Source: Natronorubrum aibiense
GTDB lineage: Archaea > Halobacteriota > Halobacteria > Halobacteriales > Natrialbaceae
DNA: 64,000 nt
Assembly (NCBI RefSeq): GCF_009392895.1
Contig: NZ_CP045488.1
Span: 1,488,001 to 1,552,000, forward strand
Direction of reading: 5' to 3'
Shown here: piece after piece, positions 1-8,900 of the stretch
How positions within the stretch are numbered: the first letter of the stretch is position 1
Layout: every line of letters begins with the position of its first letter
The notes under the pieces: generated by a model
What the model saw: only the letters and a program-made list of their open reading frames with translations
Databases searched by the model: none
Told to the model about the DNA's origin: nothing
Position numbers and translations under genes: made by a program

Positions 1-109
1 GCACTGGTCATACAGCGTGCCGTTGTGACGGATTCTGACAACGGTTGCTCGTTTATTGGTCGGTCTTCTCGTGACTCGAGCGAGCGGATCGCTCGTGAGT
101 GCTGTGATG

Positions 110-150
110 CCAAAAAAGTCGAAGTTCGGAAAGGGCCGGATAAAATCCGG
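110..150 (-). terminator. Likely terminator of the S-layer gene
   Basis: Read on the minus strand, just past the stop of the S-layer gene, there is a short hairpin (136-150, 6-bp stem CCGGAT/ATCCGG) followed about 17 bases later by a run of six T (113-118 on the plus strand is A6). T-rich tracts terminate transcription in archaea; the hairpin may add stability. Confidence 0.5.
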
Positions 151-164
151 TAGTTAGTTAGGCC

Positions 165-2573
165 TTAGTTCTGGCGGCGGAGCGCCAGCATGGCGGCTGC
201 GAGCAGAGCGACGACTGCGACAGCGACGCCGAAGCCGGGCGTGCCTTCAGATTCGCCGTCGTCGGAGCTGCCGTCGTCGGAGCTGCCGTCGTCTTCAGTC
301 GTCTCCTCGGAGACGGTCAGCGTACCGGATTCTTCGACCTCACCGTCGACCTTGAGCTCCCACTCGTAGTCGCCGGCTTCTTCGGCCGTCACGGTTTCGC
401 TCCACGAGTCGGACTCGCCACCCTCGAGGGAGACGTCGTCACCCTCGAGCAGGGTGTCGCCACCGAAGATGAACTCGTAGGATGCGTTACCGGTCTCGTC
501 GCCGAGGTTCTCGGCGGAGACGGTCACGTCAACATCGTCACCGGCGACAGGCTCGGCGGGGTCGGTGTTAACGTTCCAGTCGAGGTCAGCTTCTGCTTCT
601 TCTTCGCCTCCGACGAGGACGAGGTCTTCGACATCATCGCCGAGCACACGCTCTTCGAGGTCGAATTCGGTGCCGGGTTCTGCGTCACTGAAGTCGAACG
701 TTGGCGCGAAGATGCCATCAGCGTTGACTTCGGACTGGTTGTCCTCAACGAAGTTGCCCGAGGAACTCGCCTTTGCGTCGAGTTCCGTACCGGGTGCGAC
801 GTTCGTCTCGCCCGTGATCTCAGTTGCGTTCGAGATCTCGACTTCGTCTTCATCTTCGACGTTCCAGTCGAATTCGGCGTCTTCGTATGCGAGTTCGTGG
901 GTTTCTTCGATCTCGTCGTCTTCGTCGTCGATGTAGTTGCCGTCGACTTCGTCGACGTTGTAGGTCACTTCGTACTGCTGTTCGTCGTCACTGAAGTCTT
1001 CATCGCTGTCCAGGACAACGTACAGGTTCTCACCATCGTAATCGAGATCGTTGATCGATTTTAGGGAGAGACCGTACGGGTTGTCTTCGCTACCGTCTTC
1101 GGTTTCACCAGTGGAGCTGTTGTAGTAGACAGGATCCGCGTTGGTTCCTGCGTTGGTTTCTTCAAGACCGATCGTCACGCCAAGGTCAGCGAGGTCACCG
1201 CTGATGTCCTCGCCACTCTCAGCAGCGTCTTCGAGTGCGGCGCTGTGGCCGAGATCCTCGATGTTGACAATCGTCTTGTCACCATCGGCGATGGTGTCCG
1301 TCTCAGTCAGCGTGGTGTCCTCGAAGTCTTCCTCGTCGTCGAGGCTGTCGTCAGCAGGTGCCGTCCACGTGCTGATGTCGCTGTTTTCGGTCCGCTCGGA
1401 CAGCGTCAGGAACGCGGAGTCTTCCTCGTTGTCAATTTCTCCTTCGGTGTTATCGACCGTGGTGAAATCGTCGCCAACAGTGAGCTCGTACTCACCGTCG
1501 CCGAGCAGACCTGGGAGAGTGCTGTCTTCTGTACTGTCAGAGATGTTAGCGTACTCGACGTTCACAGTAACGTCATCTTCGACGTCACCATCCTCGTCGA
1601 TGGCCGTGAAGACATCGTCCTCACCAGAAACACCATTTTGACCTGCAAGGTAGGTGTTCATCTGGATGATGACTTCATCGTCATCGTAGTCGGAGGTGTC
1701 GATGTCAAGGCCAACTTCGTAGTTGGTATCTTCGTGGACACCGACTTGCAGGGCACTGTTGTCAGTGCCGTCAGTGTCGACGAGCATGTGTGCGAGTTCG
1801 CCCTGGTCGACGGCTTCGTTAACCTCGACCGAGCGCTCGGCTTCTTCGCCTTCAGTCACTTCGATCGAGTCATTGGCTTCAGCGGTCGAATCCGTCACTT
1901 CGAAGTCGAAGTCGTATTCGCCGGCATCAATGTCCGAGAAGTTAGCGACGTGGGTACCCTCAACGTCCTCGAGGGTGACTGTATCGTCGTCCTCTTCTTC
2001 GTTATCATCGACAACGGTGAACTCGGTGTTGTCGTTGTTCGCGAAGATGTTTTTCAGATCCTCAACGTCGAGGCCGTCGGCGCTGGCGTTGACGTTGTAG
2101 GTTCCACGGTTGGAGTCAAACTCGATTTCAGTCTCCGATTCGCCTTCGTTATCTACAGAGCTGTCGTCCCATTCGACGTCAAGGCTCTGTTCGACGACTT
2201 CGAAGGTGTCGTACGGGCTGTCCGTACTGTCGTCAACAATGAAGTACTTGCCCGCATCGAGGTCATCAGTGTCGAATTCGATTTCACCGTCTGCGTTAGC
2301 GGTCAGTTGCGTGACAAGGCGATCGTCGTCATCGCCCAGATCTTCTCGGAGCTGGACTTCGTCGCCTTCGGAATAGCCACCGACAGCGATTTCTTGTCCT
2401 TGCCAGAGCAACGCGTTTTCGGTGCTACTAGCGTCGGTAAAGGTTGTGTCAGCATGGTCATCGGCTGCTGCGCCGCCCGCAAACGCTGCGGACATGGCGA
2501 ACACCGACATTACCATAAGCGCGGCCAGGAACAGTGCGCGTCCCTTTTCGCGATAAGTTGCGTCGTTTGTCAT
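165..2573 (-). CDS. S-layer-like surface glycoprotein with PGF-CTERM anchor
   Basis: Probable cell-surface (S-layer) glycoprotein, 802 residues. The N-terminus has a secretion signal with the haloarchaeal S-layer pattern (REKGRALFLAALMV, cleavage likely near AGGAAA at about residue 37). The mature part is extremely Asp/Glu-rich with many N-x-S/T sequons. The C-terminus has a low-complexity TTEDDGSSDDGSS-type linker, then the PGF motif, a hydrophobic helix and an RRQN tail, the PGF-CTERM signal processed by archaeosortase A (known for the family). Length and layout fit haloarchaeal S-layer proteins, but whether this is the main lattice protein or a paralogue cannot be told. The gene stands alone, and its 3' side carries a hairpin/T-run terminator. 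Confidence 0.85.
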   Translation of the reverse strand: MTNDATYREKGRALFLAALMVMSVFAMSAAFAGGAAADDHADTTFTDASSTENALLWQGQEIAVGGYSEGDEVQLREDLGDDDDRLVTQLTANADGEIEFDTDDLDAGKYFIVDDSTDSPYDTFEVVEQSLDVEWDDSSVDNEGESETEIEFDSNRGTYNVNASADGLDVEDLKNIFANNDNTEFTVVDDNEEEDDDTVTLEDVEGTHVANFSDIDAGEYDFDFEVTDSTAEANDSIEVTEGEEAERSVEVNEAVDQGELAHMLVDTDGTDNSALQVGVHEDTNYEVGLDIDTSDYDDDEVIIQMNTYLAGQNGVSGEDDVFTAIDEDGDVEDDVTVNVEYANISDSTEDSTLPGLLGDGEYELTVGDDFTTVDNTEGEIDNEEDSAFLTLSERTENSDISTWTAPADDSLDDEEDFEDTTLTETDTIADGDKTIVNIEDLGHSAALEDAAESGEDISGDLADLGVTIGLEETNAGTNADPVYYNSSTGETEDGSEDNPYGLSLKSINDLDYDGENLYVVLDSDEDFSDDEQQYEVTYNVDEVDGNYIDDEDDEIEETHELAYEDAEFDWNVEDEDEVEISNATEITGETNVAPGTELDAKASSSGNFVEDNQSEVNADGIFAPTFDFSDAEPGTEFDLEERVLGDDVEDLVLVGGEEEAEADLDWNVNTDPAEPVAGDDVDVTVSAENLGDETGNASYEFIFGGDTLLEGDDVSLEGGESDSWSETVTAEEAGDYEWELKVDGEVEESGTLTVSEETTEDDGSSDDGSSDDGESEGTPGFGVAVAVVALLAAAMLALRRQN

Positions 2574-3370
2574 TTATTGTCTTGTTATTGTCTTCTTAGT
2601 TGATTAACGCGCGATTCAAAGGAGGCGACTTAGGGCATCGGTCAATCTATCAACATCGACCAATCGGCCTCCCGAGTAGGGGTATTAGATTCGTCTTGCA
2701 CAATCCGGCATAAGTCTTCTGTTGTGATATATGAAAACGTGTGTATTTACAAAGAACGTGACTTTACAAATGCGATAATCAGATGTGCGACTCGAGACTC
2801 GCACAAATCTTCGATTTGCCGACGTTCACCGTATCAAAACAGTCAAGTAAATTCTTTCTCCATTACATACCACGAGGCATCATATTGCGTGCCTCGTCCA
2901 AGCGAATTGCGCCACGGCGCACGACGAAAACCGGGTAGGGACCGTTTTTATGTCGGCGCGTCGTGGGGTTTTCTTGGCTGTATCATTTGCGACTGGAAAG
3001 GCTCACTTCCAAGCTCTGATCTGAATCACTGTACAGGTCAACGACCACGGGTCAGGTGACCCGTGGAATCCTGCCTCGACCGCTGTTGAATCCGATAGGC
3101 AAGGATATGTGACATCACGATCATATCTCTGAAACCAACAAGCAGCGATGGAGTACAGTCACTGCTATACGCGCGCACCCGATACAAAACTCTATAGTTT
3201 CGGTGTGTGGCTACCTAGCATGGGCAACTACTGTCGCACTCTGCTTCACATCGGGAGAGGGTGTCTTCCGTGTAGACGCAGGGAATCCGATACTGTCCGA
3301 GTAAGCGGACGGGTAGACCGCCTCGAGTACTAACGAAGAGACGTCAGTGCCGTCGCATCTTCGAGACTGA
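2574..3370. other. Long non-coding gap with several hairpins
   Basis: About 800 bp with no convincing gene. It holds two adjacent hairpins around 2784-2818 (stems TGTGCGA/TCGCACA and CAAATC/GATTTG), another pair around 2873-2920 (stems CGAGGCA/TGCCTCG and TGCGCC/GGCGCA), a 22-nt near-perfect palindrome at 3045-3066, and at 3148 the 13-mer ATGGAGTACAGTC. That 13-mer is identical to the first 13 bases of the intact tnpB gene at 57786, hinting at a decayed IS end. Open frames here have codon use unlike the real genes. Confidence 0.5.
3045..3066. repeat. 22-nt palindrome, copy 1 (core GGTCAGGTGACC)
   Basis: A 9-bp stem (CCACGGGTC/GACCCGTGG) closes on the loop AGGT. A second palindrome with the same core and loop but a different outer stem lies at 22057-22078. 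Role unknown; it could be an IS end or a terminator. Confidence 0.5.
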
Positions 3371-4117
3371 CTACGGAACGTTCGACAGTTGTTCTTCGAG
3401 TTCTTCTGTCGTCGTCCACGAAAAGCACTGATCTAGTGAATCGAGATGAACGAGGGAATCAGTTATCACGCCGCTATAGGATGGCGTACGACCGCCGAGT
3501 TCGGATTCCAGATACGATTCGAGATCCTGCGTCGAGATGTCCAGGCCGTGATCACGAGCGCGTTCAGCAAGCACATCCAGTTCCTCCTCGAGGTCATCAG
3601 CATGATATGCCAACTCGACGGCTCGAGCAAGTATCGAATCTTGTGTTGTGAGTAGGGAATCATCATCGTAGTGTTCGTCCTGCGCTCGAGGGAAGAGATA
3701 TGTGCGATCGAGCAGCGTCGGGCGTTCAACGCGTCCAAACTCGGCGACCGCCCCACCAGTGTCGTGTTCAAGAATTAGCGGAATCGAATCCGCGTAGAGA
3801 GCGTGGAGAAAGAACTTTACTTTGAGGTCCGGGATGTCATCCGACACATCGAGATTGGGCTGTGTGGCGAGCAAGTACGCATAGGCATTGTGCCGATGAT
3901 TCAGCACGTCAAGCGCCTCGTCGAGACGATACTTGAACGGTGGTTCGTAGCTGCCCAGAACGAAATACGTCGAATGCGGGCCAAAGAGATGCTCGTGTCG
4001 ATCTCGCATATACGAAAGGAGTCGTTCGCTATCTACTGGATCGAGGTCTAAGCGGTAGAGGATATCGTTCAGAATGAAGTCCGTGAGTTCGTCGGTGCTC
4101 TCCGGTATCTTCGCCAT
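3371..4117 (-). CDS. Uncharacterised haloarchaeal protein, possible N-ribosyltransferase/TIR-like fold
   Basis: 248-residue soluble protein. The start is taken at the ATG at 4117 (MAKIPES); the frame runs three codons further up only through a TTG. I do not recognise a named family with confidence. Visible landmarks are a YFVLGSYEPP strand-turn near residue 54, a KFFLHALYADSIPLILEH hydrophobic strand, then DTGGAVAEFGRV. An early 'LGxY' strand and a late 'GGAxxExGR' with a Glu resemble nucleoside deoxyribosyltransferase/TIR-like folds; this is inference only. The C-terminal third is acidic and helical. It is divergent from a winged-helix regulator (next gene), with paired CCAnnnTGG sites between them. 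Confidence 0.55.
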   Translation of the reverse strand: MAKIPESTDELTDFILNDILYRLDLDPVDSERLLSYMRDRHEHLFGPHSTYFVLGSYEPPFKYRLDEALDVLNHRHNAYAYLLATQPNLDVSDDIPDLKVKFFLHALYADSIPLILEHDTGGAVAEFGRVERPTLLDRTYLFPRAQDEHYDDDSLLTTQDSILARAVELAYHADDLEEELDVLAERARDHGLDISTQDLESYLESELGGRTPSYSGVITDSLVHLDSLDQCFSWTTTEELEEQLSNVP

Positions 4118-4122
4118 GCTAA

Positions 4123-4156
4123 CCAATATGGAAATATTACCTAATAACCATACTGG
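4123..4156. promoter_or_regulatory. Paired CCAnnnTGG sites between divergent genes
   Basis: Two dyad-symmetric 9-mers, CCAATATGG (4123-4131) and CCATACTGG (4148-4156), share CCAnnnTGG and are 25 bp apart in an AT-rich intergenic strip separating the start of the minus-strand gene (4117) from the plus-strand wHTH gene (4218). The position suits an operator for the wHTH protein. Not proven. Confidence 0.35.
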
Positions 4157-4217
4157 TCTAACTTAGTAAAGTTGTTCCCGTGTGCTTATGTGGCCCGGAA
4201 CCGTACATCCAATCAAC

Positions 4218-4691
4218 ATGGCCGACATCTCTGCGCATTCGAAAGCCGACAACGAGGAAAACCCCTTAGAGCGACAGCGTGAGCTGATGGAGCTGCTGTC
4301 ACAGGAAACTCGACACAGCATCATTCAGGCACTCGTGGGCCACCCGAAAATCCTCGCATCGGCGGCTGAAATCAACCATTTCATCCCGAGTAAATCGAAA
4401 AAGACCGTCGAAGAGCAGTTGGACGTACTCGTTGACGCGGACATCCTTGCGATCTACGAGTATCCCCCAAACAAGAAAAAACGCGGCTTGCCGTGGAAAT
4501 TCTACGGCTTTACCGAGTATGGTGCCAATATCCTCGGGGACTTCAACTATCTCAAGGGCGTTCCAATGGCACGAGCCGTTCACCAGAAAACAAGAAAGCC
4601 CGAGAAAATTGAGCGACACGAAACAGCCCCACGACCGCCTCTCCCAGAACCGGTCCGTACGACGTTCCGACTTGACGAAGAAACAGAATAG
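4218..4691 (+). CDS. Winged-helix transcriptional regulator (ArsR/MarR-like)
   Basis: 157-residue protein taken from the ATG at 4218 (MADISAHSK); the frame opens 12 codons earlier at a GTG, but that stretch is poorly coding. Residues about 20-110 form a wHTH: LMELLSQETRHSIIQALVGHP is the typical haloarchaeal first helix pair, followed by the recognition-helix region SAAEINHFIPSKSKKTVEEQ and a wing around EYPPNKKKRGLPWKFYGFTEYG. The basic tail ends in REPVRT-like residues and an acidic end. Likely an autoregulated DNA-binding protein. It sits between its divergent neighbour and the 20-bp repeat cluster, so either could be its target. Confidence 0.75.
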   Translation: MADISAHSKADNEENPLERQRELMELLSQETRHSIIQALVGHPKILASAAEINHFIPSKSKKTVEEQLDVLVDADILAIYEYPPNKKKRGLPWKFYGFTEYGANILGDFNYLKGVPMARAVHQKTRKPEKIERHETAPRPPLPEPVRTTFRLDEETE

Positions 4692-4907
4692 CGGAACCGT
4701 CTGCAAGTGCTGATATCCTCTCCGTGCTGAAGTGCGAAGATTCCGTCGTGGAACCGCACGTCGGTCGTGTACCCCCGAAAGCCCCGACCGAGACCATATG
4801 GGCCTCGAGGCAGTTTGCTTACTCAACCGACACGTAACAGCTGTTTCGCAAAATCTTTCTGACAAAGAAATCGCGCCACCAGTTCCTGTTGAGACTGAGA
4901 CTTCTCG

Positions 4908-5030
4908 CACACCTTTTTCGAAGTGAAATCTATTGTGAACCGCCTCGGGGTCAAGCCCCGAGGCATTCGGCCTGCTCCGCCTGTAGAAGATCTAGAGAAC
5001 TTGCCTCACCCACACCTTTGTCGAAATGAA
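4908..5030 (-). repeat. Two inverted copies of the 20-bp iteron-like motif
   Basis: Read on the minus strand, 4908-4927 is TTCACTTCGAAAAAGGTGTG and 5011-5030 is TTCATTTCGACAAAGGTGTG. Both match TTCAnTTCGAnnnnGGT and are 103 bp apart, pointing toward the regulator gene, opposite to the five downstream copies. Confidence 0.8.
4935..4987 (+). repeat. TGAAC-hairpin repeat, copy 1
   Basis: Starts TGAACCGCC, followed by a strong hairpin (GCCTCGGGG, loop TCAA, CCCCGAGGC) and then ATTCGGCCTGCTCC and CTGTAGA. Related copies follow at 5415-5467 and 9742-9850. Here it is not attached to a recognisable gene end. Confidence 0.6.
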
Positions 5031-5110
5031 ATCTAACCGCTGGACGCAGATTCAGTGGCTCACCGGCCACAAAAGTCGTACATCTCGCTTCTGTACACTC
5101 CTTTTGCAAA

Positions 5111-5130
5111 TTCACTTCGATTACGGTGTC
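5111..5130 (+). repeat. 20-bp iteron-like motif, single direct copy
   Basis: TTCACTTCGATTACGGTGTC matches the consensus TTCAnTTCGAnnnnGGTnnn. It lies about 80 bp before the four-copy tandem block and in the same orientation. Confidence 0.75.
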
Positions 5131-5206
5131 TCACTTGGCCGAGATTGACCTGATTAATGTGCTTTCAGACGGAGACAGGAAGGTTCCTATCTTCTTTTTC
5201 TCCGGT

Positions 5207-5286
5207 TTCATTTCGATAGTGGTGCCTTCATTTCGAAGCAGGTAACATCAATTCGATCACGGTTCCTTCATCTCGAAATAGGTATT
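5207..5286 (+). repeat. Four exactly tandem 20-bp iteron-like repeats
   Basis: Units at 5207-5226, 5227-5246, 5247-5266 and 5267-5286 abut without a spacer. The conserved columns are TTCA at 1-4, TTCGA at 6-10 and GGT at 15-17; unit 3 differs at base 1 and unit 4 at base 6. A 20-bp period is close to two helical turns, so bound protein would sit on one DNA face. This is the architecture of plasmid iterons or cooperative operators. A 40-codon frame starts 9 bp downstream, and the large ATPase gene lies about 670 bp downstream. Confidence 0.8.
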
Positions 5287-5294
5287 ACGGGCTA

Positions 5295-5417
5295 ATGTTC
5301 ACGTTCACTGAACCGGTTGAAGCCGTCATTGAGACGCTTGAAGAAGACGATACGTTCGATGATATTGAATTATCCACCACCCGGTCGATCGCACGCCAAT
5401 CTCTCCGTGACACGTGA
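5295..5417 (+). CDS. Possible 40-residue acidic small protein after the repeats
   Basis: Frame MFTFTEPVEAVIETLEEDD..., ending ARQSLRDT. It begins 9 bp after the last 20-bp repeat. It is acidic and predicted helical, with haloarchaeal-looking composition, but no family is recognised and it may be the 5' relic of a longer gene. Its TGA stop forms the first bases of a TGAAC-hairpin repeat, as also happens at the end of the large ATPase gene. Too short to be sure it is translated. Confidence 0.4.
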   Translation: MFTFTEPVEAVIETLEEDDTFDDIELSTTRSIARQSLRDT

Positions 5418-5467
5418 ACGGCTCGGGGTCGAAGACCCGAGATACTCGACTTGCCTCGTCTATGCAT
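5415..5467 (+). repeat. TGAAC-hairpin repeat, copy 2
   Basis: TGAACGGCTCGGGGTCGAAG then ACCCGAG forms a hairpin (stem CTCGGG/CCCGAG), followed by ATACTCGACTTGCCTCG, which aligns with the tail of copy 1. The stop codon of the 40-codon frame is the first triplet of the repeat. Confidence 0.5.
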
Positions 5468-5955
5468 TCACCTGTGGAAACGCTATTGGCCGAACGAACC
5501 ACCGCTGTCAATGCAATAGTTGTGTCGCAACGGCTATCTCCTCCTGTCACAACCGGCAGGCGGTCGAAATCTTGTTGCGGTGCGGTTGCTGTCCAGCTAT
5601 AGCAGTCGCTCATAACAAGCTACTAATATCAACATATACACCCAGCACGAAACCAACACAGAATACGAACTCGAGGCCGAATCGCTGACCGGTCGAACGA
5701 AAAAAACACACAAACCCTCGTACTCGAGAGATCACTTCAACCAGTCTATTTTGGTAGCTACTGTTATCGCCACTGTACCACCAGATGGTGTCGAGATCGC
5801 TCACCATCTCTGAAACACGACTGCATCGAACACCTATGTCAGTTGTAAATCCATTCTCAAAACACTCTTTTTAATACAAACTAAAAATAGTATATTATAA
5901 GAACCACAACAGCACGATAGTCTTCCACCGACGCAAGCTGTGTGACTCACTCATA
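5468..5955. promoter_or_regulatory. Gap and AT-rich promoter region of the large ATPase gene
   Basis: No supported gene in 5468-5860. From about 5862 to 5902 the sequence is strongly AT-rich (CTTTTTAATAC ... AAAATAGTATATTATAAG), the best candidate for the TATA/BRE region of the ATPase gene starting at 5956, about 50 bp downstream of it. Confidence 0.45.
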
Positions 5956-8900
5956 ATGGCAACACACAAACACACTTCATCCACTGACGATGCGTCCGAG
6001 GCTGATGCCAATGCCGACAGAAACACACTAGCCTCGGATTCGATGAACGACCCACGAGCGCAGACAGCAGCAAAACCACTGACAGAAAACCTCGAGTTAC
6101 GATCGTATATCGAAATTCGGCCGTCAACAAAACCGCTCAATCACGCCTCGGTTACCCAGTCGATGACGATGCTGTATGAACAACTGAACGAACCCTCAAA
6201 TCTAGGCATCAGTTCGGTGTTCAAATCCACATCGCCGACACCAACCATCGAATGGCTGCTCGTTGCAGATGGCCGCTCAGACACACAGATCAGATATCTC
6301 GTTGGAACCACTGACGATACATTTCTCGACGATCTCGAGGCGATTCTTCGAACAGCCCTTCCAAAGACGTACGAACTAACACACGTCGACTGGCATCCAC
6401 GATTGGTCGAGCAGCATCTCTCAGCCTCTGATGAAGCCCCCCAGTATGCTGCTGGCATCGAGTATCGCGGCCACACGCCCCTCCGAAAAGATTGGCTCAC
6501 ATCACTAACGTCATTTGAGGAGCAAACCACCTCGACTCCCAACGACACATCACATCGTGTCCCGCTTTCAATTCTTCTCGAGACGCTGTCCGATGCGGAT
6601 GTTCCGGTGATCTACCAACTCGTCTGTCGGCCTTTTGGTGACCAGCGCGCGGACACAGAACTGTATCGAGCCGACCTTGAGAACGGTGTCGTCACGACAG
6701 CGGACAAAGCACTCAACTTCGTCTTCCCGAACGAAACCAAAGAAAGCCAAGATCGCAGCGCACTCGCGACGTCCTACCGTGATCGCCTTGCAGATCTCGA
6801 AACGCGAGCGCTTCAGCGGACGTTTTGTCTCTCCGCTCGAGCAGTGGCACTCACACGCGGAGCACAACAGAACGCAGACACAGTCGTTCGCAGACTTGAA
6901 AACGAGTTTGCTCACCTAGGCGGCCCATTTCACGAAATCCGCGGGCATGTCTATACTGATCAGGACCTCCACACAGGCACGCTTCCGCCAGCCAGTCGAC
7001 TCTTTGAGGACCTCATTGACCGAACCTGTCACGAGCCAACATACGAAGCCACTGAAAACCGACTCCCATGGAACACACACGAAAGTGCTGGAATCGTCGC
7101 CACACCCGACGAACTCCCTGGATTTTGTTTCATCGACGGCGCTGGTCTTACCACACACGGCCAGCGAGCGCTGCGAACGCGCCAGTCAGAGCGAACCGGT
7201 CTCTCGCTTCCATCATCACACCACCTCGAGCGATACGCTGGCGAGGGACAAGCACTGTGTATGCCACTGACTGAAGATCGCCAGCCATACGGAGAGCCGT
7301 TTGTCTTACCGCCATCACTCCAAGATAGACACCTCTTCGTCGTCGGCGATACCGGCTCTGGGAAATCCGTCCTCACTATCGGTGCCCTGGGTTCTAACGT
7401 TGAAGCAACAGCAGGCCCAGAGATCCTGTTTGATTACAAAGGGAGTACAACTGCCGAAGAGTACCTCCAAACACATTACGCACAGTATGGCACCCTCGAG
7501 GACGTCCTGTATTTTGACCTCACAAAAACACTGCCAGCACTGTCGGTTTTCGATATTCGACCACTACTCGATGCCGGACTGTCACGCGAAGAGGCACGCT
7601 CGAGAATTGCAGGACACTACGAAGAGATCCTTGCCGGCTTGTTGGGAAAAGAACAGTACCACGGCGCGCCAGAGTCAACCAAAGCAATACGCAACCATCT
7701 TCGAGCGTTGTATGATCCAGTCCATGGTACCGATGCCGTCTCTCATGCAGAGCTCTTCGAGGCACTTCAACAGACGCTGAGCGATCGGACGCCACCTCCG
7801 ACATCGGATGAACGACTCACCGCGTATTTCGATGGATTGCTCGAACGCGATCGAGACGTCTTCAACAAGGTGCTTGGTGGCGCTGTTGGGCGAGTCGAAC
7901 GCATCGCGACTGATGACCGACTCGCCCCGTTATTTGATTACGTGCCCTCGAGGCACACAGACGATGAAACTGAAACTTCGAACCAAGTCGCGTCTGAGAA
8001 CGGAGACGACGCGAGTCCGCAGTTCGATTTTATCGACGTCATTGACGACGACACGGTCGTTATCTTTGATTTCGGCGGCATGGAAGAGCAAGTCAAGCGT
8101 GCGCTCACGCTCGTCTTACTCTCGAATTTGTGGACTGCGTTGAAAGCCCGCACAGAAGCCTCGCCGACGACACAACAGCTACCGCTGGTCAACCTCTATC
8201 TCGAGGAAGCAAAAGACGTCGCAGCGACACAGCTAGTCGATACGTTACTCTCACAAGGGCGCTCGTTTGGCCTGTCGGTGATGCTTGGTGTCCAATTCCC
8301 CGGGCAACTTGAATCCCCTGACCCGTCGAATCACACGTACGAAGAAGCACTCAACGAAATCGGCACGTTCGTCGTCGGCAACGTCAGTATCGGAGACGAA
8401 CTTGCGAAAGCGCTTGCGACTGACGACCTTCCACCTGGCAAGGTTGCAAGACGGCTTGCAGCGATTCGTCACGGGGAGTGGCTTATCCGCCCGGCTGCAG
8501 CGTTCGGTTCACCGCCACCACGGCCATTTCTCGGCCGGTCACTCCCTGCACCAGATGGCCATCCAGCAAGCGAGACACCGCTTACACGTGACCAACGAAC
8601 GCAGTTTACAACAGCGTTCGAACTGGCCGAACTCGAGACCTGGAACGAAGCCGGTCTCCGATCGAACTACGAACTCACACCAGCCGATGCCAATGGGAAT
8701 ACGAGAGAGGGCACATCGAATCCCAATCCAACAGCCACTGAGAGTCGTTCTCTCCGGGTCGATTCGTTGCTTCCCCACACGACACGGTTGCCCGACTGTG
8801 TCACGTACGACGAAGTGATGGATGCACTGTGTTGTGAAGCCTGTGACAATCGCTACGATCCAACGATCGATGGGATGCGGCGCACAATCGAGTGTTGTCA

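Larger units (their letters stand above)
4692..5294. other. Non-coding region carrying the 20-bp repeat cluster
   Basis: About 600 bp with no supported gene. It holds seven copies of the 20-bp motif (listed separately) and one copy of the TGAAC-hairpin repeat at 4935-4987. GC content drops visibly compared with the housekeeping part of the window. Confidence 0.6.

Noticed and set aside
1245-2603. 452-codon frame on the plus strand over the S-layer gene
   Set aside because: Shadow of an acidic, repetitive coding sequence; the composition (Val/Phe/Asp) has no domain.
2724-3333. Short plus-strand frames in the gap after the S-layer gene
   Set aside because: Cys/Arg/Ser-rich chance translations over hairpins; no ribosome-binding or codon evidence.
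5207-5286. CRISPR or ORB-type origin
   Set aside because: No unique spacers, and the motif does not match the haloarchaeal origin recognition box as I know it; no orc1/cdc6 gene nearby.
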